Shown: positions 1-8,093 of the stretch, one piece after another
Layout of the letters: the number at the start of each line of letters is the position of its first letter
Position numbering within the stretch: the stretch's first letter is position 1
Assembly (NCBI GenBank): GCA_016763335.1
Contig: JAESUD010000013.1
Coordinates: 1 to 12,737 of the forward strand
Direction: 5' to 3'
DNA from: Emcibacteraceae bacterium
GTDB taxonomy: Bacteria; Pseudomonadota; Alphaproteobacteria; Sphingomonadales; Emcibacteraceae
Length of the DNA stretch: 12,737 bases
Made by a program: the position numbers and the translations under genes
Notes under the pieces: model-generated
Told to the model about the DNA's origin: nothing
The model's database searches: none
Seen by the model: only the letters and a program-made list of their open reading frames with translations

Positions 1-1
1 C

Positions 2-835
2 TTCCTTCAAAGTCATCAATGCATCTTTCCACCCTTGTGGGATGGGGCTTTCGACCGTAAGAAGGGGACGGGTTCCATATTGAAACGCAACTAGTCCGAC
101 TTCCGGATTATCTAGGAAATGGTCCCAATCGCGAAGATACCAAACACCACCTGCCATCAAAATAGGAACATGTTCAAGTCCGAACTTATTCATCATAGTT
201 CGCAGCGCAACAACCCGTGGGTACGGATCTTGCGGCACTAGTGGATCTTCAGCATTTGATAGGCCATTATGACCACCAGCAAGCCACGGGTCTTCATAAA
301 CAACGCCGCCTAGCCATTCGCCATAATTTTTATAAGCCCGCTTCCATAGAATGCCAAAAGCACGGGCTGATGAAATAATCGGGTGAAAATAAACTTTATG
401 ATTTGCGGCAATTTCACTTAACTTATAAGGCATCCCTGCCCCGCAAGTAATACCGTGCACTAGACCTTTGGCTCCATTAAGAATACCTTCAAGTACGGGT
501 TCGGCACCGCCCATTTCCCATAAAACATTTATGTGAATTCGGCCATTACCACCGGCAATATCATGTGCATCTTTAACTTGGCGAATGCCGCCGTCAATAC
601 CATACTGAATAAGCTCAGCGTGCCTATCGGTGCGGGTTTTACCGTGATAAATTTGCGGGATAATATCGCCATTTTCATCAAAATCATCAGCATTAACACA
701 AGAAACGGTTCCCACACCACCCGCTGCGGCCCACGCCCCCGCACTCGCGCCATTGGTTGCAGATATGCCTTTTCCACCCTCAACAAGAGGGAGGACTTCC
801 GCCCCCGATATATTTAGTGAGTTTAATGCTTTCAT
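2..835 (-). CDS. Nitronate monooxygenase-like FMN oxidoreductase (2-nitropropane dioxygenase/YrpB family), 5' part
   Basis: The gene starts at ATG 835-833 and stays open to the left edge, giving 278 residues of a longer protein; from memory, alphaproteobacterial relatives have about 460-470. The family uses FMN to oxidise alkyl nitronates or related compounds; the substrate here is unknown. Visible marks are a Gly/Ala-rich start (GGKGISATNGASAGAWAAAGG), the GGHNG motif carrying the putative active-site His, an ILMAGGVW stretch typical of FMN-phosphate binding near the end of a TIM barrel, and YGTRPLLT followed by ES. The N-terminus lacks the usual PIIQAPM-type opening, so this is a divergent subfamily. 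The ribosome binding site AAGGG lies 5 nt before the ATG. It follows pnp after 84 bp that hold two hairpins, so it may be only weakly linked to the pnp transcript. Family assignment is firm, exact activity is not. Confidence 0.85.
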   Translation of the reverse strand, partial: MKALNSLNISGAEVLPLVEGGKGISATNGASAGAWAAAGGVGTVSCVNADDFDENGDIIPQIYHGKTRTDRHAELIQYGIDGGIRQVKDAHDIAGGNGRIHINVLWEMGGAEPVLEGILNGAKGLVHGITCGAGMPYKLSEIAANHKVYFHPIISSARAFGILWKRAYKNYGEWLGGVVYEDPWLAGGHNGLSNAEDPLVPQDPYPRVVALRTMMNKFGLEHVPILMAGGVWYLRDWDHFLDNPEVGLVAFQYGTRPLLTVESPIPQGWKDALMTLKE

Positions 836-848
836 GTTTTCCCTTCGC

Positions 849-863
849 CGCAAAAAATTTGCG
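849..863 (-). repeat. Small inverted repeat in front of the flavoprotein gene
   Basis: A perfect inverted repeat with arms CGCAAA and TTTGCG around a 3-nt loop. It lies just upstream of the flavoprotein ribosome binding site and supplies the T-run (minus strand) that follows the 867-894 hairpin. It may be the tail of a terminator or a translational hairpin. Confidence 0.4.
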
Positions 864-866
864 AAC

Positions 867-894
867 CCGGATGAACAGCTTTGTGCTCATCCGG
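867..894 (-). terminator. Possible terminator or 3' stabilising hairpin after pnp
   Basis: The arms CCGGATGA and TCATCCGG form an 8-bp stem. One A-C mismatch and two further pairs extend it inward to a 6-nt loop. On the minus strand six T residues follow, but only after about nine intervening bases, so it is a poor canonical terminator. It begins 25 nt after the pnp stop codon and could protect the mRNA 3' end or partly separate pnp from the flavoprotein gene. Confidence 0.45.
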
Positions 895-919
895 TTACCC
901 TATACTGATTAAACGGTAC

Positions 920-3034
920 TTACTCGTCGTCGCCGTCGTTTTGATCATCGTCCTTAAGCAAAGCCTTAATGCTCAACCGTACTTTCCCACGGTCATCAAT
1001 GCCAAGCACTTTTACTTTAACCATTTCTCCCTCTTTGACAACATCAGTAACTTGTTTTACGCGTTCATTGGCAAGTTCGCTAATATGAACAAGTCCGTCT
1101 TTGCTGCCAAGGAAGTTCACAAACGCGCCAAAATCTACGGTTTTAACGACTTTACCTTCATATGTTTTACCAATTTCAGGCTCAGCAACAATTCCATTGA
1201 TCCAGTCAAGCGCCGCTTTAATAGCTTTAGCGTCAGGTGATGAAACTTTAACAATACCTTCATCGTCAATATCAACTTTAGCACCGGTTACTTCACAAAT
1301 TTCACGAATTACTTTACCACCGGTACCAATAATTTCACGAATTTTTTCTTTCTTGACCTGAATAGTTTCAATGCGCGGTGCATACTCGTTCATTTCTTCA
1401 CGAGCCGTTTCAAGCGCTTTATTCATTGCAGTCAGAATAGTCGCACGGCCTGCTTTGGCTTGTTCAAGTGCGGCTTCCATAATATCTTTGGTAATTCCCG
1501 TAATTTTAATGTCCATTTGCAGTGAAGTAATACCTTCAGAAGTACCCGCCACTTTAAAGTCCATATCGCCCAAGTGATATTCATCACCAAGGATATCGGA
1601 AAGAACGGCATAATCATCGCCTTCTTTAATAAGACCCATAGCAATACCGGAAACCGGACGCGTAATCGGAACACCCGCATCCATCAAAGAAAGTGATGCA
1701 CCACAAACTGTGGCCATTGAAGATGATCCGTTTGATTCTGTGATTTCAGACACGATTCTAATTGTATATGGAAAATCATCTTTGTTAGGAAGAACCGCTT
1801 TAACCGCACGCCATGCCAGTTTACCGTGGCCAACTTCGCGGCGACTAGTAAAACCAGAACGTCCAACTTCACCGACTGAATATGGTGGGAAGTTATAATG
1901 AAGCATGAAGCTTTCTTTATAAGTACCGGTTAAGGCATCAATAAATTGTTCATCATCACCTGTACCAAGCGTTGTTACACAAATTGATTGTGTTTCACCG
2001 CGGGTAAAGAGTGCAGAACCATGTGTACGTGGTAGAATATTAACTTCACCAACAACCGCACGAACCGTATCAAGCGCACGACCATCAATACGTTTACCTG
2101 TTTTGATAATATCGCCGCGCACGATTTCTTTTTCAAGATCTTTAAGAATACTTCCAACAAGCATGCCTTTAGCATCATCGCCTACTTCTACGAACTTCTC
2201 TTTAACGGCATCTTTAACAACTGAGATTTTACCAACGCGTGTTTGCTTGTCTGTTTCGCCGTAAGCACCGCGAAGTCCATCTTCTGCCATTTTCTTGATG
2301 TCAGCGATCAATGCGCTGTGATCTTCTTCTTCAGGAAGCACAATTGGGTCTTTCGCGGCAAGTTCCGCAAGTTCAATAATTGCGTCAATAACCACTTGCA
2401 TTTCTGCATGACCAAACATCACCGCGCCAAGCATAATTTCCTCGGAAAGCTCAGAAGCTTGTGACTCGACCATAAGAACCGCATCGCGCGTTCCCGCAAC
2501 AACAAGATCAAGATCAGAGTTTTCTAATTCTTCGTCTGTCGGGTTAAGTACATATTCGCCTTCAATATATCCAACACGGGCACCGGCAATCGGTCCCATG
2601 AACGGAAGGCCGGAAAGGGTAAGAGCAGCACTAGTACCAATAATCGCTGGGATATCGGCTTGGTTTTCAAGGTCGTGGCTCATTACTGTACATGAAACCT
2701 GGGTTTCATTTTTAAAACTTGATACAAAAAGCGGGCGGATCGGACGGTCAATAAGACGACAGATTAAAATTTCTGATTCACTAGGACGTGCTTCACGCTT
2801 AAAAAAACCGCCTGGTATTTTACCGGCGGCATAAGCTTTTTCTTGATAGTTTACTGTGAGTGGGAAGAAATCAATTCCGGTTTTTGCTTTTTTAGCGGCT
2901 GTAACTGCCGTAAAAACTGATGTTTCTCCGTAAGTAACCATAACGGCTCCAGCCGCTTGGCGGGCAATGCGCCCTGTTTCGATTACCAATGGACGTCCGC
3001 CCCAGGTAATTTCTTTTTTATGCATATTAAACAT
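920..3034 (-). CDS. pnp: Polyribonucleotide nucleotidyltransferase (PNPase)
   Basis: This is the 3'-to-5' phosphorolytic exoribonuclease of RNA turnover, a ring-shaped trimer that often joins RNase E. The 704 residues match the usual 700-710. Order: first RNase PH domain (about 1-145), helical domain (about 150-300), second RNase PH domain (about 315-545), KH domain with GxxG at IIGTGGK (568-574), S1 domain (about 622-692), acidic tail. Phosphate-binding Ser437-439 and the Arg398-Arg399 pair are intact, and numbering runs in step with E. coli here. Position 486 is Tyr ([12 protein letters not shown]), where the family has a metal-binding Asp; Asp492 and Lys494 remain. The start opens with MF before [11 protein letters not shown], as is usual; the ribosome binding site is weak (TTGGA, 9 nt away, in an AT repeat). 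It lies 117 bp after rpsO, as in many bacteria. Confidence 0.98.
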   Translation of the reverse strand: MFNMHKKEITWGGRPLVIETGRIARQAAGAVMVTYGETSVFTAVTAAKKAKTGIDFFPLTVNYQEKAYAAGKIPGGFFKREARPSESEILICRLIDRPIRPLFVSSFKNETQVSCTVMSHDLENQADIPAIIGTSAALTLSGLPFMGPIAGARVGYIEGEYVLNPTDEELENSDLDLVVAGTRDAVLMVESQASELSEEIMLGAVMFGHAEMQVVIDAIIELAELAAKDPIVLPEEEDHSALIADIKKMAEDGLRGAYGETDKQTRVGKISVVKDAVKEKFVEVGDDAKGMLVGSILKDLEKEIVRGDIIKTGKRIDGRALDTVRAVVGEVNILPRTHGSALFTRGETQSICVTTLGTGDDEQFIDALTGTYKESFMLHYNFPPYSVGEVGRSGFTSRREVGHGKLAWRAVKAVLPNKDDFPYTIRIVSEITESNGSSSMATVCGASLSLMDAGVPITRPVSGIAMGLIKEGDDYAVLSDILGDEYHLGDMDFKVAGTSEGITSLQMDIKITGITKDIMEAALEQAKAGRATILTAMNKALETAREEMNEYAPRIETIQVKKEKIREIIGTGGKVIREICEVTGAKVDIDDEGIVKVSSPDAKAIKAALDWINGIVAEPEIGKTYEGKVVKTVDFGAFVNFLGSKDGLVHISELANERVKQVTDVVKEGEMVKVKVLGIDDRGKVRLSIKALLKDDDQNDGDDE

Positions 3035-3074
3035 ATATATATTTCCAACTAATTTGCGGCTTATTTTTCGATAT

Positions 3075-3090
3075 ATGGGTCAAGGCCCAT
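3075..3090 (-). repeat. Short hairpin in the pnp leader
   Basis: The arms ATGGG and CCCAT form a 5-bp stem with a 6-nt loop, about 40 nt before the pnp start. No T-run follows on the minus strand, so it is not a terminator. It may be a leader structure or chance. Confidence 0.25.
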
Positions 3091-3118
3091 CCTTAAACCC
3101 ACACATCAAAAAGCCTTG

Positions 3119-3141
3119 TACGAAACCCCTATGGTTCCGCA
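3119..3141 (-). other. Hairpin between rpsO and pnp (weak terminator or processing site)
   Basis: On the minus strand, ten bases after the rpsO stop, TGCGGAACC can pair with GGTTTCGTA to form a 9-bp stem with two G-U pairs and a 5-nt loop. A run of five T follows after six further bases. In E. coli this interval holds a terminator and an RNase III hairpin through which PNPase controls its own mRNA. This hairpin occupies the same place, but equivalence is inference. Confidence 0.4.
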
Positions 3142-3151
3142 TTCATTTTTC

Positions 3152-3421
3152 TTATTTGCGTAGACCTAAGCTTTTAATCAAAGTCTTATAACGGGCTGCG
3201 TCTTTTGAATTTAGATAACTAAGTAATTTGCGTCTTTTATTTACGAGCATAAGCAGCCCGCGACGTGAATGGTTATCTTTTTTGTGTGTTTTAAAATGTT
3301 CTGTGAGGTGTACTATTCTGTGTGTAAGAATGGCAACTTGAACTTCTGGGGAACCTGTATCACCATCATTAATGGCGTACTTTTTAATCAGTTCCTGCTT
3401 TTTTTCTGCAGTAATCGACAT
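3152..3421 (-). CDS. rpsO: 30S ribosomal protein S15
   Basis: A primary 16S rRNA-binding protein of the 30S platform that also touches the 23S rRNA. At 89 residues it is exactly the usual length and matches the family nearly throughout: [12 protein letters not shown], then [17 protein letters not shown] with the rRNA-contacting basic residues, then a C-terminal LGLRK. The start is secure, with an AAGGAG ribosome binding site 6 nt before the ATG. It follows truB by 19 bp, too short for a separate leader, so any S15 autoregulatory RNA structure would have to include the truB 3' end. It precedes pnp, the common bacterial order. Confidence 0.99.
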   Translation of the reverse strand: MSITAEKKQELIKKYAINDGDTGSPEVQVAILTHRIVHLTEHFKTHKKDNHSRRGLLMLVNKRRKLLSYLNSKDAARYKTLIKSLGLRK

Positions 3422-3427
3422 CGTAAA

Positions 3428-3433
3428 CTCCTT
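3428..3433 (-). promoter_or_regulatory. Strong ribosome binding site of rpsO
   Basis: The minus-strand sequence AAGGAG lies 6 nt before the rpsO ATG and inside the 19-bp gap after truB. It is one of the best ribosome binding sites in the window, fitting the high output needed for a ribosomal protein. Confidence 0.85.
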
Positions 3434-3440
3434 AAATAAA

Positions 3441-4349
3441 TTATAAATTAAAAACCCTTACCGGCTTTAAATGATCCTCATCCAACATACATAAGGCGAT
3501 TAAAATATCACCATGCATGGCTTTATAAGTCACACCAGTAAGGCTTGAAGGAGGCAAACATTCTCTAGAGATAAAACCTCCATTTTTGAGAAAGTCTGCT
3601 TGCTCTTTCGTTACGGCCAATGCCAAGATGTCGTCCAGCACGGTCACAACGTTAAGAATAGTCTCTTCAAGCGGCGCACTATGTACTAATTCTTCCAATT
3701 TTTCCAGTGAAATCGTACTCGCAATATCAAATGATCCGACTTTCGTCCGCCTTAACATAGAAATATAGCCAAAAGTCCCTAAACTCAAGGCCAAATCACG
3801 CCCAATTGAACGCACATATGTCCCCTTTGAGCAATCCATTTCAAAAGAAGCTTGGTCATGGCTCGAGTCTAATAATTTAAGGGAAAAAATTTCAACTTCG
3901 CGTTCTTTAATCTCAAATTCTTCCCCTGCCCTTGCCAGATCATACGCTCTTTTTCCATCAATTTTAATGGCACTAAAAGCCGGTGGTTTTTGCTTAATTT
4001 TACCAGTAAAAAGAGGGAGCTGTGTCAAAATTTCCTTGCCTGTCGGTCTGATATGACTTTTATGGGTTATTTCACCCTCTGCATCATCCGTGCTACGCGC
4101 CTCGCCCCACGTCACTGTAAATTTATATGTTTTTCGAGCATCCACTAGATAAGGTATGGTTTTTGTTGCCTCACCAAACGCGATGGGAAGCACACCCGTT
4201 GCCAGTGGGTCTAATGTGCCGGCATGGCCCGCTTTTTGCGCCTTGGTCAAATAACGGCACCTGCCGACCACCTTGGTCGAGCCCATACCATATGGCTTGT
4301 CGATGACAAGCCATCCGTCAATTTTATTGCCTTTACGTTTTCTGGCCAT
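3441..4349 (-). CDS. truB: tRNA pseudouridine-55 synthase TruB
   Basis: It converts U55 in the T-loop of tRNAs to pseudouridine and also acts as a tRNA folding chaperone in the cytoplasm. The protein has 302 residues, typical of the family. Near the N-terminus [11 protein letters not shown] and then [15 protein letters not shown] are seen; the Asp of GTLDP (residue 47) is the expected catalytic nucleophile. [11 protein letters not shown] and [14 protein letters not shown] are the later core motifs. The C-terminal part is variable and probably a reduced PUA-like RNA-binding region. Only 5 bp separate it from the rbfA stop and there is no clear ribosome binding site, so translation is probably coupled to rbfA. 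The N-terminus is very basic (MARKRKGNK). Confidence 0.98.
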   Translation of the reverse strand: MARKRKGNKIDGWLVIDKPYGMGSTKVVGRCRYLTKAQKAGHAGTLDPLATGVLPIAFGEATKTIPYLVDARKTYKFTVTWGEARSTDDAEGEITHKSHIRPTGKEILTQLPLFTGKIKQKPPAFSAIKIDGKRAYDLARAGEEFEIKEREVEIFSLKLLDSSHDQASFEMDCSKGTYVRSIGRDLALSLGTFGYISMLRRTKVGSFDIASTISLEKLEELVHSAPLEETILNVVTVLDDILALAVTKEQADFLKNGGFISRECLPPSSLTGVTYKAMHGDILIALCMLDEDHLKPVRVFNL

Positions 4350-4354
4350 AAACT

Positions 4355-4762
4355 TTATTCATTGTCATCTTTATCAAGATCCTGTGCCACATGGGCGCTA
4401 TTTAACAGGGCCTCGATGTGATCTACTTCGCCAAAACTGTGATCCGATGTGAATTTTAATTGTGGCAGATATTTCATCGTAACCATTCTGGAAAGTTGCC
4501 CGCGAATAAATTTGCTATTGCGGTTCAACCCTTCAACAACCTCTAGCCCATTCTTACCGCCGAGCGGCATAACAAATATTGTGGCATTCCTTAAGTCCGG
4601 ACTACACCGGACTTCCGTAACCGTTATAGAAACGTTCTCGAGCGCGGGGTCACGAATTTCACCGCGCGAAAAAATATCGGATAACGCATGGCGAATATTT
4701 TCACCCACCCGAAGTATCCTGTTACTGGGCCCACTATCATTATCAAATCTTGAGTTTGACAT
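4355..4762 (-). CDS. rbfA: 30S ribosome-binding factor A
   Basis: RbfA has a KH-like fold and binds the immature 30S subunit near 16S rRNA helix 1 during late maturation and cold adaptation. The 135 residues fit the family. The segment SNRILRVGENIRHALSDIF is the typical first helix, followed by ISRGEIRDP-like and VSITVTEVRCSPDLRNATIFV strands and YLPQLKFTSDHSF near the end. A short polar N-terminus (about 10 residues) and an acidic tail (DLDKDDNE) flank the core. The ribosome binding site AAGG lies 8 nt before the ATG and directly follows the T-run of an intrinsic terminator (4775-4812), so expression depends on readthrough from infB or on a promoter I do not see. Confidence 0.97.
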   Translation of the reverse strand: MSNSRFDNDSGPSNRILRVGENIRHALSDIFSRGEIRDPALENVSITVTEVRCSPDLRNATIFVMPLGGKNGLEVVEGLNRNSKFIRGQLSRMVTMKYLPQLKFTSDHSFGEVDHIEALLNSAHVAQDLDKDDNE

Positions 4763-4774
4763 ATTCTAATCCTT

Positions 4775-4812
4775 AAAAACAAAAACGGCTTCCCTTTAAT
4801 CTCGGGAAGCCG
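4775..4812 (-). terminator. Strong intrinsic terminator or attenuator between infB and rbfA
   Basis: On the minus strand CGGCTTCCC and GGGAAGCCG form a perfect 9-bp GC-rich stem with a 9-nt loop, followed at once by TTTTTGTTTTT. This is textbook Rho-independent form. It starts 20 nt after the infB stop and its T-run touches the AAGG ribosome binding site of rbfA. No promoter is evident in the rest of the 70-bp gap, so partial readthrough or antitermination is the likely way to express rbfA, truB, rpsO and pnp. Confidence 0.85.
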
Positions 4813-4832
4813 AATATAAACCACTCAAAAAT

Positions 4833-7376
4833 TTAAAGGTTACGTTCGATTTCCTCTACTTCATAACACTCGATTACGTCGCCTTTTTTCATATCATTGT
4901 AGCTGGCGAAGTTCATTCCGCACTCAACGCCGCTCTCTACTGCTTTAACCGCGTCTTTGAAACGACGAAGTGAACCAAGGTCCCCTTCATAAACTACGGT
5001 ATCATCACGAAGCAACCTTGCTTTAGCGCCTTGCTTAACGACACCGCTGGTGACAAGACAACCAGCTGCCTTACCTTTACCGGCATTAAAGATATCAAGA
5101 ATTTCGGCTGTGCCGATTATTGTTTCTTTAATTTCAGGGGCGAGAAGTCCGGACATCACTGATTTAGTATCATCAATCAAATCGTAAATGATCGAATAAT
5201 AACGAATTTCAACACCTTCTTGTTTTGCTAGGTCCGCTGCATTGCGGCTCGCCCGTACATTAAACCCAATAACAGGTGATCCCGTAGCCACCGCAAGGCT
5301 GATATCCGATTCGTTTATACCACCAACAGCGCTATGAACAATTTTACATTTAACTTCATCCGTGTTGAGCTGCTCAAGAGATGAAACAATTGCCCCCACT
5401 GAACCCTGTACATCGGCTTTTAGCAAAATTGGAACCGTAGAAATTTGAGCTTCTTTAAGCTTGTCAAACATGTTTTCAAGACTAGTCGCTGGTTTTTTAT
5501 TTTTCTCTTCTTTAATCTCACGAAGCCTGAAATCAACGACGCTCCGTGCTTTTGCTTCATCGTCGACAACAACAAAATCATCGCCCGCACCCGGCGCTAC
5601 ATCAAGGCCGAGTATTTCAACTGGCATTGATGGCCCTGCTTCTTTTAACTGTGATCCACGGTCATCAACCAATGCTCTCACTCGGCCCCAGGCCGTTCCA
5701 GCAACAACAACATCACCAATTTTCAAAGTACCGCGCTGAACAATTACCGTTGCAACTGCACCACGCCCTTTATCAAGCTTCGCTTCCACTACAGCACCAT
5801 TTGCGGTACGGTTCGGGTTAGCTTTAAGATCATTAAGTTCTGCCTGAAGCAAAATTGCCTCTTCAAGTTTATCAAGACCTGTACCTTCTTTAGCAGAAAC
5901 TTCAATATCAAGAATTTCGCCGCCCATACTTTCAACAAACACTTCATGTTGCAGCAAATCTTGTCGCACTTTCATTGGGTTTGCGCCCGGCGCATCCATT
6001 TTATTAATGGCGACAATAATCGAAACTTCTGCTGATTTTGCATGACTTATAGCTTCAATAGTCTGCGGCATAATGCCGTCATCCGCGGCAACAACCAACA
6101 CAACAATATCTGTTATTCGTGCGCCGCGTGCCCGCATAGCGGTAAAGGCGGCATGACCCGGGGTGTCGAGGAAAGTGATTTTATCCCCGCTCGCTATCTT
6201 AACTTGATATGCGCCAATATGTTGAGTAATTCCACCCGCTTCAGACGCCGTAACGCTTGATTTACGAATGGCATCAAGAATGGATGTTTTACCGTGATCA
6301 ACATGCCCCATCACCGTCACCACAGGGGCACGTGAAATAAGCTCGGCATCCGTATCATCAGATCCGGATAGATCTTGTTCAACATCTGAAGCACTGATGC
6401 GTCTTAACGTATGGCCAAATTCTTCAACAATTAGTTCTGCAACATCATGATCTACTTCATCACTTGCTCCGGACATTACACCCATTTTCATTAGGGCGCG
6501 AACCACATCATTGGTTTTTTCAGTCATTCTGTTTGCAAGCTCTGCAACAGTAATGCTATCGGGAACAATCACCTCGCGGTAAACTTTCATGGCCGGCTCA
6601 ACGAGCCCGCTTTGTCTTTTTTCCTTAGCACGCTTACGTTTTAACGACGCAAGACTTCTTTGACGATCTCTATTACCAGATAATGCCTGCGTAACGGTCA
6701 ATCTACCACTACGACGCCTCGCATCATCATTGCGGCTCTTTTTAACTTCTGGACGCTTCGGCGCAGTTTCTTTTGCGGCCGGTTTTGGTGGTTCTTTAGC
6801 TTTTACGGGTTGCCCTGAAGCTAACTTTGCAGCGGCAGCTTCCGCATCTGCTATTTTCGTAGCAGCGTCTTCATGCTTTTTCTTCAGTGCTAGATCTACA
6901 AGTCTTTTCTCTTCATCCAACTCAGCTTTCGGCTCCACACTTTTCTTCGGCTTTGCTTTCTCTTCATCAGCTTCCTTGGCGAGCCTTTCCGCATTTGCTG
7001 CATCTTCTACAGCCTTACGTTTTGCATCATCCGCAGCGCGCTTTGCTTTTTCTTCGTTGTCTTTTTGCGCTCTTTCAAGAACCTTCGCACGATTTTCACG
7101 TTCGCTATCAGAAAGCCCACCCAGTTGCCTTTTTACCACTGGGGCTTTCGGTGCCGCTGCTTTCTCGCCAAAATCAAATGGTGTATTAATAACTGATTTT
7201 GGTTTTGCTGTAACGGCTTCGCCCACAGGTTTTTGACCCGGCATAATAAGCTTTTTCTTGCGCTGCACTACAACACCCGCACCGCCGCCCACACCTGGTG
7301 CGCCGGCAGGTTTTGCCTGAAGCGTTTTACGCCCAGACATAGATAAAGGTGTTTTCTTGTTTTTATCGTCACTCAT
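4833..7376 (-). CDS. infB: Translation initiation factor IF-2
   Basis: IF2 is the GTPase that brings initiator fMet-tRNA to the 30S subunit and promotes subunit joining. The protein has 847 residues. Residues 1-260 are a low-complexity Lys/Ala/Glu-rich region, with a probable coiled coil at about 95-200; this part varies widely in the family. An IF2_N domain spans about 264-315. The G domain shows G1 GHVDHGKT (357-364), G3 DTPGH (404-408) and G4 NKMD (458-461). Beta-barrel domain II, domain III and the C-terminal fMet-tRNA-binding barrel follow to the end. The start fits the MSDDKNKK opening, with AAGG 10 nt upstream. A 57-bp gap with an AT-rich hairpin separates it from rnpM; a terminator follows its stop codon. 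Its N-terminal region throws long false frames on the opposite strand. Confidence 0.99.
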   Translation of the reverse strand: MSDDKNKKTPLSMSGRKTLQAKPAGAPGVGGGAGVVVQRKKKLIMPGQKPVGEAVTAKPKSVINTPFDFGEKAAAPKAPVVKRQLGGLSDSERENRAKVLERAQKDNEEKAKRAADDAKRKAVEDAANAERLAKEADEEKAKPKKSVEPKAELDEEKRLVDLALKKKHEDAATKIADAEAAAAKLASGQPVKAKEPPKPAAKETAPKRPEVKKSRNDDARRRSGRLTVTQALSGNRDRQRSLASLKRKRAKEKRQSGLVEPAMKVYREVIVPDSITVAELANRMTEKTNDVVRALMKMGVMSGASDEVDHDVAELIVEEFGHTLRRISASDVEQDLSGSDDTDAELISRAPVVTVMGHVDHGKTSILDAIRKSSVTASEAGGITQHIGAYQVKIASGDKITFLDTPGHAAFTAMRARGARITDIVVLVVAADDGIMPQTIEAISHAKSAEVSIIVAINKMDAPGANPMKVRQDLLQHEVFVESMGGEILDIEVSAKEGTGLDKLEEAILLQAELNDLKANPNRTANGAVVEAKLDKGRGAVATVIVQRGTLKIGDVVVAGTAWGRVRALVDDRGSQLKEAGPSMPVEILGLDVAPGAGDDFVVVDDEAKARSVVDFRLREIKEEKNKKPATSLENMFDKLKEAQISTVPILLKADVQGSVGAIVSSLEQLNTDEVKCKIVHSAVGGINESDISLAVATGSPVIGFNVRASRNAADLAKQEGVEIRYYSIIYDLIDDTKSVMSGLLAPEIKETIIGTAEILDIFNAGKGKAAGCLVTSGVVKQGAKARLLRDDTVVYEGDLGSLRRFKDAVKAVESGVECGMNFASYNDMKKGDVIECYEVEEIERNL

Positions 7377-7390
7377 TCTTTTATCGCCTT

Positions 7391-7431
7391 AAAAACCAAT
7401 TTATCCTTTTAACATAAAAAAGGAGAAATGG
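7391..7431 (-). terminator. AT-rich hairpin plus T-run in front of infB (weak attenuator candidate)
   Basis: On the minus strand the stretch after the rnpM stop folds as CCTTTT-ttatgtt-AAAAGG, extended outward by T-A, one mismatch, four more A/T pairs and, past a bulge, two C-G pairs. TTTTT follows directly, then AAGG, the infB ribosome binding site. The layout copies the infB-rbfA terminator, but the stem is AT-rich and imperfect, so strong termination is doubtful. The 5' arm CCTT could instead pair with the AAGG of infB. Confidence 0.4.
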
Positions 7432-7433
7432 CT

Positions 7434-8081
7434 TCATTTTATAACCGTTTTTCTGCAGTGCTTATAACGGGATAACTCCTGTAATAAGCTTGTCCTTATG
7501 CCGCCCGGCAACAATGCCAAATTTACAGCATTCTCAAGCCCGATGGCCCGACTTAAATCACCGCGGGTAAACATATCTATTACCTTAAGATTATCAAGTC
7601 CTTGACACATTTTACTGCGTCCATTTTCCGCGCCGTCACACGCAATAAGCAAAACATTTGTCTTACCACTTTTCAGGGCCGCTCTTACTTTTTCGAACCC
7701 TGACAATATATTTCCTGCACGATTAGCGAGGCTCAGATAATCCAAACAACGCTTATATAGCAAGCTTTCAATTTGATCCACAAGGTCATCTCTAACCTTT
7801 ATGGTGATCTTTCCTTTTACCACTTCTTCATCAAGCTCGTCCAAATCATTTTTTTTAGAACTGGCAATAACCTGATGACCAAACCGTAAAAACACCTTTT
7901 TCTTAACCGCTTCTTCTAAAACATTCCTTTTAGCGAGAATCCAACACCCTCTCCCAGGAAGCTTTGCCGCCACATCCGGTGTGATCTGACCATCAGGGGC
8001 ACATACAAACCGAATTAACTCAGACGCAGAATAAACTTCTTTTGTGACCAGACATTTTCGCATTCTTAGCTTTTTGGCCAC
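7434..8081 (-). CDS. RNA-binding protein: YlxR (DUF448/RnpM) domain fused to an L7Ae-like domain
   Basis: A 215-residue two-domain protein. The N-terminal 75 residues are YlxR-like: RKCLVTKE, LIRFVCAPDG and LPGRGCWI match the family signature. Residues about 105-195 resemble an L7Ae/L30e RNA-binding domain (LANRAGNILSGFEKVRAALKSG), ending in the usual DLSRAIGLENAVNLALL. A charged linker (about 72-100) joins them. Single YlxR in Gram-positives (RnpM) binds RNase P RNA; in alphaproteobacteria the fused form between nusA and infB is standard, but its role is not well established. The start is GTG at 8081, 12 bp after nusA, with TAGGA overlapping the nusA stop as the likely ribosome binding site; an in-frame ATG at residue 7 is the alternative. 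Confidence 0.93.
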   Translation of the reverse strand: MAKKLRMRKCLVTKEVYSASELIRFVCAPDGQITPDVAAKLPGRGCWILAKRNVLEEAVKKKVFLRFGHQVIASSKKNDLDELDEEVVKGKITIKVRDDLVDQIESLLYKRCLDYLSLANRAGNILSGFEKVRAALKSGKTNVLLIACDGAENGRSKMCQGLDNLKVIDMFTRGDLSRAIGLENAVNLALLPGGIRTSLLQELSRYKHCRKTVIK

Positions 8082-8093
8082 GGCATTTCATTC

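Noticed and set aside
881..1240. A 119-codon plus-strand open frame across the pnp 3' end
   Set aside because: It is the complement of the PNPase S1 domain and tail, which is certain; no start signal is present.
6730..7236. A 168-codon open frame on the plus strand
   Set aside because: It lies opposite the Lys/Ala/Glu-rich N-terminal region of infB. The repetitive Ser/Ala/Phe composition is what the complement of that region gives, and it has no ribosome binding site.
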